Origin: Deltaproteobacteria bacterium
GTDB taxonomy: Bacteria; JAMCPX01
NCBI GenBank assembly: GCA_023489065.1
Contig: JAMDCL010000046.1
Coordinates: 1 to 20,240, forward strand
Length of the DNA stretch: 20,240 bases
Reading direction: 5' to 3'
This document shows positions 14,221 to 20,240 of this stretch, one piece after another (positions within the stretch are counted from its first letter, which is position 1; every line of letters starts with the position of its first letter). The notes under the pieces are model-generated. The model was not told the origin of the DNA and ran no database searches. It saw only the letters and a list, made by a program, of their open reading frames with translations. The position numbers and the translations under genes are program-made.

Positions 14221-14646
14221 TCATTTCTTAAAATCGACCACGACGATACCGCCGTCGATATCAACGTAGACCGTAACCCAATACATGCCCTTCATATTTT
14301 TAAATTCTATCCGTTTTTGCACACTAGAGAAATCATCATCGCTGATATACAATTCATCCGGAGCATAACATGCGCTGCCGTAGTAATAACTCTGCGACAA
14401 AATTCCCTTGTAAAAGGGCAATTGTACGGTGCCGTCGATACAGGCGTAGAAGGTATATTTTTTACCGGGTATTAACCCCGATCCTTTTTTATACTCGGTC
14501 TGGAATTCCTTATAACTGATCTTTTCGCCCATGATAAAATCAGCAGTATGAACCGGACGCTGGGTCCATCCCGCGAGCAGTACCAAACTTAAAATCAGAG
14601 GGATGCTTTTGAGCCCCTTTCTTTTGGATGCAGAGGTCGTGAACAT
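14221..14646 (-). CDS. Small exported protein of unknown family
   Basis: 141 residues from the ATG at 14646. The start is inferred from a clear signal peptide: basic KRKGLK (9-14?), here at residues 8-13, a hydrophobic core SIPLILSLVLLAGW (14-27), and a possible cleavage after HTA (33-35). The open frame continues upstream into the peptidase gene, and no good Shine-Dalgarno precedes 14646, so the start is not certain. The mature part is rich in aromatic residues and predicted beta strands, with two cysteines (69 and 93) that could form a disulfide, and ends in VTVYVDIDGGIVVVDFKK. It may be a small OB-like or SH3-like barrel, but that is only an impression. It lies 74 bases after the M28 peptidase and may be the last gene of that operon. 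Confidence 0.55.
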   Translation of the reverse strand: MFTTSASKRKGLKSIPLILSLVLLAGWTQRPVHTADFIMGEKISYKEFQTEYKKGSGLIPGKKYTFYACIDGTVQLPFYKGILSQSYYYGSACYAPDELYISDDDFSSVQKRIEFKNMKGMYWVTVYVDIDGGIVVVDFKK

Positions 14647-14720
14647 AGGTATAATATAAAACCGATAAGACTTCCCGTCCACACAGATAGAGGGGCACGC
14701 TCGGTACCGTGCAGCCGTTG

Positions 14721-15893
14721 CTACTTCTTCTTTTCCAATGCTGTCAATACTGCCTTGCTCAGCTCCACACACTCTATCAATGATTCTTCCTTTACGTTTT
14801 TAATGCTGTCCTCTGTCGTGTGCCAGTGCCCGGGCAGGCCTGTGGAATCAAGCCGTACAATGCTCGTGGCTTCAAATCCCTTTCTGCTGAACGGTGTTGC
14901 ATCAGTATTGCCGAACGGCAGGACAGCAGGTTTCACCGTAACCTTGCCCTCCTTCGCTGCCCCGCATACGAAATCTACATAAGCCTTGGAATGGGTTGAC
15001 TTCACCTCTAATTCTTTTTTTACGACACGGAGTGTTCCTTCTTCCCCGACCATGTCGAAATTAAGGACATACGTGGGTACCGTTTCCAGATCCTTCAGGT
15101 GTCTTTTTACAAACGACTGAGAGCCTTTGGTGTTCGGTTCTTCCGCGCCGAATGATATGCACAGCACCTCTGTATTCAGGGGTTTATTCTTAGATAAATA
15201 ATCAGCCATGCCGATGGCGGTCGCCACGCCGGATAGATTGTCGTTTGCTCCCTCTACCGGGATATCGGTGACGAGACCTTTCCGCATAATCTGTGATGTA
15301 ATAACGCCGAAGAAGCCGATTAAAACAGTCCATGCCCATATCCTCGTGGGTATAATCGGGTAAAACAATTTACCCTTGGCTATGGCATACACAGACAGGG
15401 CTATCATGCCGATCATGGAAACAGTCGTAAAGAATTCCAGAACAGGGGTAAGCCATACGAACTGCCGGTGCAGCAGGGTCATGTTGAATGCAGAGTCATG
15501 ATGTCCGGAAACAATCAACCTCCTCTTGACCTCACCCTTGGGTTTTATCCTGCCGATCACATTTGCGGATTTCTTTTTCTCCAGATATTTTTCTATAAAT
15601 TCTTTATCGTACCATCGCGAACTGAAAAATATTATCCCGGAACCAAGTCCTATGATGAGGGAGATGACCGGTGATATAAAAAAGGTGATAAAGAGTGCGA
15701 CGACACCGTAGGTTATAAACTCCGTAAGACGCTGGAGCACCCTCGGTGCCACATCGAATTCTTCAACCTCTACATTATCGCATGATTTGCCCATGAACCC
15801 CTTTATAAGATCAATCCCCCGGGCGTCCGATTCCGATCCGCTGATCCTCGGGCCGCATGCATCAACTATGGTTGCTACGTAATCTCTGAGCAT
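14721..15893 (-). CDS. M28-family metallopeptidase with internal membrane helices
   Basis: 390 residues. Zinc-site motifs of M28 aminopeptidases are present in order: GHHDS (His131, Asp133), EGANDNLSG (Asp218), GAEE (Glu251, Glu252), FDMVG (Asp280) and HWHTTED (His358). Unusually, two hydrophobic hairpins are embedded: about 58-91 before the first motif, and about 148-172 plus 184-200 between the first and second motifs. There is no signal peptide. Basic loops (EKKKSANVIGRIKPKG, 105-120) suggest that all catalytic parts face the cytoplasm, though this is inference. AAAGGAG precedes the start, which comes one base after the mltG stop (TAACATG), so the two are co-transcribed. The substrate is unknown; peptides released from the cell wall are one possibility. 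Confidence 0.87.
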   Translation of the reverse strand: MLRDYVATIVDACGPRISGSESDARGIDLIKGFMGKSCDNVEVEEFDVAPRVLQRLTEFITYGVVALFITFFISPVISLIIGLGSGIIFFSSRWYDKEFIEKYLEKKKSANVIGRIKPKGEVKRRLIVSGHHDSAFNMTLLHRQFVWLTPVLEFFTTVSMIGMIALSVYAIAKGKLFYPIIPTRIWAWTVLIGFFGVITSQIMRKGLVTDIPVEGANDNLSGVATAIGMADYLSKNKPLNTEVLCISFGAEEPNTKGSQSFVKRHLKDLETVPTYVLNFDMVGEEGTLRVVKKELEVKSTHSKAYVDFVCGAAKEGKVTVKPAVLPFGNTDATPFSRKGFEATSIVRLDSTGLPGHWHTTEDSIKNVKEESLIECVELSKAVLTALEKKK

Positions 15894-15894
15894 G

Positions 15895-16905
15895 TTATCT
15901 CCTTTTATTATCCCTTTGATACAGGTTGACGTAATGGTTGTGCTCCCTCAATGTTCTGGTAAACTCGTGACTTCCGTCGTTGTTCGCAACAAAATACAAA
16001 TATTTGACATCGGCAGGATACAGTGCCGCTATAATGGATTCTTTGCCGGGATCGCATATCGGCCCCGGCGGCAGGCCATAATGGGTGTAGGTGTTGTAGG
16101 GATCTTTCGTCCTGAGGTCCTTCTTCGTAATAACATCGTCGGTTATGTGCATCGCGTAGATGACCGTGGGGTCCGATTGCAGTCTCATACGGAGTTTCAG
16201 CCTGTTGTGAAAAACTGCGGAGATGAGAAATCTTTCGGATGGTACGGAGGTTTCCTTCTCTATCATAGAAGCAAGGGTCACAACCTGCAGCATGCTCATC
16301 CCTATCGCTGCCGCTCTTTGCTGGAGTTCTGGTGTATAAACAACCTTGAATTGTCCTACCATTTTTTTTATGATTTCCGCGGGTGACAGACCTTTACTGA
16401 GTTTGTAGGTATCCGGATACAGGAAACCTTCGAGGGATGGCGCTGTTATGTCCAAGGCCGCAATAAATACTCTGTCATGCGTAAGATTCATAAAGCTACC
16501 GGCATTGTCCAGCAATCCTTTTTCCTCGAGCGTTTGTGCTATTTGCTCATCCGTATAGCCCTCGGGGATCGTTACCTCGTGCAGCACAACCTCACCATCG
16601 AGCAGCTTCTCAAGGATCGTCGTGGGACGCATCGAACTGCTGAACAGATACTCGCCATATTTAACGTTGTGCGTTGCGCCCATGAGATACGCGAGCAGCT
16701 TAAAATTTGTTTTATCGTTTATGATACGCTTTCCGGTCAGGATGTTTGAGATCCTGCTGAATGACACGCCCTGTGGTATATTGATTGTTGTCAGTACCCC
16801 GGCCGGGTTTGCCGGTATGATAAGAAAATGCATAAACTGAACGGCAAACACCAGAGAACAGATCAAGAGAAAAGTGATGCTATACCATTTGATCCTTTTT
16901 ATCAT
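15895..16905 (-). CDS. mltG: Endolytic murein transglycosylase MltG (YceG-like)
   Basis: 336 residues, the usual length. MltG is an inner-membrane lytic transglycosylase that cuts nascent peptidoglycan strands and sets glycan length. It has one N-terminal membrane helix (about 8-30), a LysM-like region (about 39-105), and the catalytic YceG domain with ASMIEKET (212-219), where Glu216 aligns with the known catalytic glutamate. LQSDPTVIYA (242-251), DPYNTYTHYGLPPGPI (268-283) and DPGKESIIAALYP (285-297) are family motifs. The start overlaps the upstream acyl-CoA synthetase stop by four bases (ATGA). Common neighbours elsewhere (pabC, tmk, ruvX) are absent. Confidence 0.96.
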   Translation of the reverse strand: MIKRIKWYSITFLLICSLVFAVQFMHFLIIPANPAGVLTTINIPQGVSFSRISNILTGKRIINDKTNFKLLAYLMGATHNVKYGEYLFSSSMRPTTILEKLLDGEVVLHEVTIPEGYTDEQIAQTLEEKGLLDNAGSFMNLTHDRVFIAALDITAPSLEGFLYPDTYKLSKGLSPAEIIKKMVGQFKVVYTPELQQRAAAIGMSMLQVVTLASMIEKETSVPSERFLISAVFHNRLKLRMRLQSDPTVIYAMHITDDVITKKDLRTKDPYNTYTHYGLPPGPICDPGKESIIAALYPADVKYLYFVANNDGSHEFTRTLREHNHYVNLYQRDNKRR

Positions 16906-18989
16906 ACCATCTTTTCTACTACAACTCTCGCATCGAGTGCAAGCGCTTTTTCTTCATCCAAGAGCACCGGATTGAGGTCGAGTTCAACGATGTTGAGCCT
17001 GTCGATCATCATCCGGGACACCAACGATATAAGCTGTGCCGCCTCCTGAACTGCCAAAGGCTTTTGTCCCCGCACTCCTTTCAGGAATACATACCCTTTC
17101 AAGCGCTTGAGCATTTCTGCTGCGTATGCCTCATCAACCGGACAAAGAGCGAGGACTGTATCATTCAGGAATTCCGCATATATGCCTCCTATGCCCGTAA
17201 TGATAACGGGTCCGAACTCTTCATCCCGTCGTGCAGCTATTATCAACTCCACGGGGCCCTTCATCATCTTTTGAATAATCACGCCATCGGTGATGATATC
17301 CTTGTGGACTTTCTTTATCCCGTCCGTGAGCCAGTCGTATGCTTCAACAGCTTTTGCCTCGGTGTCTATATTCAGCATAACTCCACCGGAATCCGATTTA
17401 TGTGAAACATTCCTCGATTCTATTTTCATGGCCAGAGGATAGCCCAGTTCCTTTATACTGTTCTTCACCTCGGTCAGGGATCTTGCATACGCCCATGGAG
17501 CTATGGGGATATCGTGGAATTGGGCGACATTCAAAGAACCCATCAATGACAGGGTGTTTTTTATTTTTTCTTGGGAACCGCTTTCGGTGTACGGTTTTGG
17601 CGGCATGCTCAGTTTTCTCCTGTACGCTCCCGCGTCCCGTATTTTTGCCACAGACCCGAGCATAGTAGCCGGATCGAAGAAAAAAGGATAATCGATATTT
17701 TCTCTTAATTTGTTCAGGTTGGCAACCTCGGTAAAGAACAATGGCAGCACCGGCTTTTGGTACTTTCTCGTTAATTCCATAAACTTTTTTGCCATTTCTT
17801 CGGATGATCCTTCATGGATGGCCGATGAATACGTATGGATGAAAACGACAAAATCAAAGGACGCGTCCGACAATGCAAGTTCAACGGCGCTCGTGTAAAA
17901 ATCAAAATCGTAGATATCGCCCATATCAAGCGGGTTGGTAAAATTGATTATACCTGCCCGGACATGCTTGTTGACCTCTTCCAGAAAATGCCCGCTAAAT
18001 TGCGGCGTTTCAAAACCGTACCGGGCTATTGCATCCTGGGTAATAACCGCATGTCCGCCTGATCTCGACAACACAGCGATCCTGTTGCCGTAGGTACCGG
18101 CGATATTCAAAAGCTTAACGATATCCGTAAATTCCGAAAGGGTGTCCGCCCGTATTGCACCTGTTTCTTTCAGTGCTTCGGTTACGACCGCATCGTCGTT
18201 CGCAATAGCCGAGGCATGGGATCGTGCAATCCGGGCCGTTTTAGGGCTTGTGTTGGATTTAAAAACAACGACCGGTTTACTGCTGTTCTGGATGAGCTCT
18301 ATCAAAGCGGCGCCGTTTTTAATGTCCTCCAGATATAAGGCGATCAGCCTGGTGCCCGGGTCATTTATGAGGTAGGACAGATACCCGATCTCGTCGATAT
18401 CCGCTTTATTGCCGGCACTGATGACCTTGTTGATTCCCACGCCCTCGTAGCTGAACATCTGCATGATTGTCAGGGACATGCCGCCGCTCTGGGAAATGAT
18501 GGACACGCTCCCCTTCCGTATGGGCGGAACAACCGGAGAAAAAGGCGTGCACAATCCGTTTTCCATATTCACGACACCGAGCCCGTTGGGGCCGGTAAAC
18601 CGTATGTCGTAGGTTTGTGCAATCTTTATAATCTCCTGTTCAAGCGCCGTGCCCTGCACGCCTGTTTCCGAAAATCCTCCCGATTCTATGACCGCATACC
18701 CTATGCCTTTCTTGCCGCAATCGGCGAGTAATCCGGGGATTGATTGTGCGGGGGTAAGGATAACGGCAAGATCAACGCTTTCCTGCACCTCATATATACT
18801 CTTGTAGATTCTCCTGCCGTTTATTTCGCCATCCTTTGTGCCAATCAGGTAAACCTTTCCCGTATAGTTATTATCTATCATGTTCCTCATGATAAATTGG
18901 CCGAGGTTCTCCGGTTTTTCCGAGACTCCGAATATCGCCACACTCTTCGGGTAAAAGATCCCGTCTATCGTCTTTTTTTCCGTATTCAT
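16902..18989 (-). CDS. ADP-forming acyl-CoA (acetate-CoA) synthetase, fused alpha-beta subunits
   Basis: 695 residues. Domain order is CoA-binding Rossmann (about 10-140, IFYPKSVAIFG and FTGPNGLG), CoA-ligase flavodoxin-like domains (about 155-460, with SIISQSGGMS), and ATP-grasp (about 475-695, with MKIESRNVSHKSDSGGV at 521-537 and VELDLNPVL near the end). It interconverts an acyl-CoA, ADP and phosphate with a free acid, CoA and ATP, conserving energy in fermenters and syntrophs. His258 in RSHASAIA matches the phosphorylated histidine, though the usual SHTGA context is altered. Protein-lysine acetyltransferase relatives share this fold, but no GNAT domain is fused here. The start at 18989 is set by GGAGG seven bases ahead; a longer frame to 19079 would add a hydrophobic stretch unlike the family. 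Confidence 0.9.
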   Translation of the reverse strand: MNTEKKTIDGIFYPKSVAIFGVSEKPENLGQFIMRNMIDNNYTGKVYLIGTKDGEINGRRIYKSIYEVQESVDLAVILTPAQSIPGLLADCGKKGIGYAVIESGGFSETGVQGTALEQEIIKIAQTYDIRFTGPNGLGVVNMENGLCTPFSPVVPPIRKGSVSIISQSGGMSLTIMQMFSYEGVGINKVISAGNKADIDEIGYLSYLINDPGTRLIALYLEDIKNGAALIELIQNSSKPVVVFKSNTSPKTARIARSHASAIANDDAVVTEALKETGAIRADTLSEFTDIVKLLNIAGTYGNRIAVLSRSGGHAVITQDAIARYGFETPQFSGHFLEEVNKHVRAGIINFTNPLDMGDIYDFDFYTSAVELALSDASFDFVVFIHTYSSAIHEGSSEEMAKKFMELTRKYQKPVLPLFFTEVANLNKLRENIDYPFFFDPATMLGSVAKIRDAGAYRRKLSMPPKPYTESGSQEKIKNTLSLMGSLNVAQFHDIPIAPWAYARSLTEVKNSIKELGYPLAMKIESRNVSHKSDSGGVMLNIDTEAKAVEAYDWLTDGIKKVHKDIITDGVIIQKMMKGPVELIIAARRDEEFGPVIITGIGGIYAEFLNDTVLALCPVDEAYAAEMLKRLKGYVFLKGVRGQKPLAVQEAAQLISLVSRMMIDRLNIVELDLNPVLLDEEKALALDARVVVEKMV

Positions 18990-18996
18990 AATCAAG

Positions 18997-19027
18997 CCTC
19001 CGCGTATCAGATAAACAGCATACGCGG
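18997..19027 (-). promoter_or_regulatory. Leader hairpin overlapping the Shine-Dalgarno of the acyl-CoA synthetase
   Basis: On the minus strand, CCGCGTAT (19027-19020) pairs perfectly with ATACGCGG (19007-19000) around a 12-base loop. The last two G of the right arm are the first two of the GGAGG ribosome site (19001-18997), seven bases before the ATG. Formation of the hairpin should hinder ribosome binding. It may be a thermosensor, a protein-binding site or simple damping of expression. Confidence 0.55.
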
Positions 19028-19047
19028 TGATCTTCAAGAATAATGTT

Positions 19048-19059
19048 GGAATATGCTTT
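19048..19059 (-). repeat. 12-base motif upstream of the acyl-CoA synthetase gene
   Basis: AAAGCATATTCC on the minus strand, 58 bases before the start codon at 18989. An identical copy lies at 20229-20240 ahead of the dsrE-like gene, on the same strand and at a similar distance. Confidence 0.4.
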
Positions 19060-19140
19060 TGCACAAAGGACAGAAGCATTATCTGCCAATAAATCCTCGT
19101 GTTACGGGCTTGCCCGTGAGTATCTACCGCGCAGGTTTGC

Positions 19141-19794
19141 TTATTGCAGTTTCCGGGTTACTGTCTCTTGCGTAATCTGACCGATGGTCTTTTTCGAGAT
19201 ATTCCCCTGCCCGTCCAGGAGCCATATTTCCGCGGTATCCTGTAAAAGATGCTGAAGGTGTTCCTCAGGCACCGGAGATCCTATCTGGCCAAGACACCAG
19301 ACAGCATATCCCCGTGTTTCCGAGACCGGATCGTCCAGATACATATTTATATACGGAGCATACGGTTTTATAGGAGAAGGATCACGTGCGGCAATCCTGC
19401 CCATTGCCCATAAAACACCGGGTCTGAAATATGTTTCTTTTATTTTCAGCAGGGAAATGACCAGCGGCACGTATTCTTTAAAAAGATCCATTCTGGCACT
19501 GATAATCTCTCCAAGAAGCTCGGGAGCCGACCATCCAATGCTTCCGGAATCATCGTTCAAGGACCACAGGAGATTACTGATAAGGGTACGGACAAATTCC
19601 AGTCCTTGTTCGGAGACTGCAGATGAAGCATAGCCCGCCGCTTTGATAACCTTAAATCTGATATTGTTATCCGTGGTATAACTTAATGAAAGCAATAGAG
19701 ATAACCTGCTTTTTTTCTCTTTTATGAGTTCGCCTAATTCATTGTACTGTTCTTTTAAGATGAGACCTTTTATTTTTTCTTTTTCTTTTATCAT
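19141..19794 (-). CDS. HEAT-repeat protein (DVU0298-like)
   Basis: 217 residues from the ATG at 19794, chosen for AAGGG seven bases ahead. An ATG at 19815, three bases after the upstream stop, is the alternative and would add seven residues. There is no signal peptide or membrane helix. Helical repeats of HEAT type can be seen, for example IRFKVIKAAGYASSAV, SIGWSAPELLGEIISAR, YFRPGVLWAMGRIAARDP and ETRGYAVWCLGQIGSP, spaced by about 35-40 residues, followed by a short tail with LLDGQGNISKKTIGQI. The layout resembles the DVU0298-type proteins of sulfate reducers, whose function is unknown. It directly follows the dsrE-like gene and is very likely in one operon with it, which suggests a shared role, possibly as a scaffold. 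Confidence 0.75.
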   Translation of the reverse strand: MIKEKEKIKGLILKEQYNELGELIKEKKSRLSLLLSLSYTTDNNIRFKVIKAAGYASSAVSEQGLEFVRTLISNLLWSLNDDSGSIGWSAPELLGEIISARMDLFKEYVPLVISLLKIKETYFRPGVLWAMGRIAARDPSPIKPYAPYINMYLDDPVSETRGYAVWCLGQIGSPVPEEHLQHLLQDTAEIWLLDGQGNISKKTIGQITQETVTRKLQ

Positions 19795-19818
19795 GGATTG
19801 ACCCTTGCCCGTCATATT

Positions 19819-20178
19819 TTATGGCTTTATATATGCGTACCCTTCATGCTGTCTTTTTATGATCTCCGTCACTCCCGCACGAACAACCTTAACAAACGAA
19901 GGTAGTTTATCTTCGGCTGCAGGGCACTCAGGATTATTGTTGCAAAACATGCGAATAGAATTCCTGCAGGCGACAATCTTCGCTCCCAGATTATGTATGG
20001 CCGTCAACTGCCGGAGAACTGCGTCATCGCCGAAAACAGCTATAGCGGTCCCATTGATAACAAGCTCAATCTCCGGTTTCCCGGACTCGGTATCTTTCAC
20101 CAGGTTCATGATATTGCCTACAGCTACCGGCATACGTTCCTTTTCGTCAACATGAAAAACGACTCTGTAATCATTCAT
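19819..20178 (-). CDS. DsrE-family protein
   Basis: 119 residues, a single DsrE/DsrF-like domain of the small alpha/beta kind. It begins YRVVFHVDEKERMPVAVGN and ends in the typical GVTEIIKRQHEGYAYIKP. Cys71 in the VACRNS motif matches the conserved cysteine of this family, which in sulfur-trafficking relatives carries persulfide. Two extra cysteines at 79 and 85 are less usual and could form a disulfide or bind metal. A role in sulfur relay or redox sensing is inference; no dsr or tus genes are visible in this window. The start at 20178 has no clear Shine-Dalgarno. The next gene begins within 3 to 24 bases of the stop, depending on its start. Confidence 0.82.
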   Translation of the reverse strand: MNDYRVVFHVDEKERMPVAVGNIMNLVKDTESGKPEIELVINGTAIAVFGDDAVLRQLTAIHNLGAKIVACRNSIRMFCNNNPECPAAEDKLPSFVKVVRAGVTEIIKRQHEGYAYIKP

Positions 20179-20228
20179 AATGGTTTAATTAAGCATTCAT
20201 GCGGGAAATATCAACACAAATACGACCG

Positions 20229-20240
20229 GGAATATGCTTT
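20229..20240 (-). repeat. 12-base motif upstream of the dsrE-like gene
   Basis: AAAGCATATTCC on the minus strand, 50 bases before the start at 20178 and identical to the sequence at 19048-19059. It touches the window edge, so any longer match cannot be judged. Confidence 0.35.

Noticed and set aside
15892..16386. Plus-strand open frame of 164 codons opposite mltG
   Set aside because: Antisense to a clear MltG with its catalytic motif; no ribosome site or known domain.
16902..19079. Longer start at 19079 for the acyl-CoA synthetase
   Set aside because: It would add 30 mostly hydrophobic residues not found in the family, lacks a ribosome site, and would translate through the leader hairpin; 18989 has GGAGG at ideal distance.

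Overview
The window looks like a chromosomal segment from a Gram-negative bacterium. It carries an LpxH-type lipid A enzyme, an O-antigen-ligase-type membrane protein, MltG, TatA and a LolA-like exported protein, which together imply an outer membrane and a peptidoglycan layer. An ADP-forming acyl-CoA synthetase and a DsrE-like protein next to a HEAT-repeat protein resembling the DVU0298 type suggest an anaerobe, perhaps of Desulfobacterota or Nitrospirota affinity. That placement is inference, because no rRNA or strong marker is present. Nearly all of the DNA is coding, and many genes overlap by 4 to 20 bases.

Region 1 (1-10607, all plus strand) is a long envelope-biogenesis series. It holds the tail of an unidentified gene, a membrane-anchored Ser/Thr kinase, CdsA (CDP-diacylglycerol synthesis), an OmpR-family regulator with its histidine kinase, TatA, LpxH, a two-domain radical SAM protein with a DUF2344 tail, and an O-antigen-ligase-like protein with C-terminal TPRs. 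The chain is broken on each side of tatA by short gaps holding strong hairpins. Two of those hairpins are related copies whose base pairs differ by compensatory changes. tatA has its own promoter and Shine-Dalgarno, while lpxH has no visible Shine-Dalgarno.

Region 2 (10608-14220) is looser. It has a DUF2231 membrane protein on the minus strand, a divergent YdeI/OmdA-like gene, and about 530 bases of non-coding DNA with a cluster of GC-rich palindromes. Two independently promoted plus-strand genes follow: a secreted DUF1571/LolA-like protein and an SCP2-type lipid-binding protein.

Region 3 (14221-20240, all minus strand) reads right to left. It starts with DsrE-like and HEAT-repeat genes, then a tight operon of fused ADP-forming acyl-CoA synthetase, MltG and a membrane-embedded M28 peptidase, and ends with a small exported protein. 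The acyl-CoA synthetase messenger carries an 8-bp hairpin that takes in part of its Shine-Dalgarno. A 12-base sequence occurs about 50-58 bases ahead of both this gene and the dsrE-like gene.

No rRNA, tRNA, CRISPR array, insertion sequence or phage gene was recognised. The most interesting items are the covarying hairpins around tatA, the Shine-Dalgarno hairpin of the acyl-CoA synthetase, the M28 peptidase with membrane segments between its metal-binding motifs, and the joining of a Ser/Thr kinase and a two-component system in one lipid/envelope gene series.
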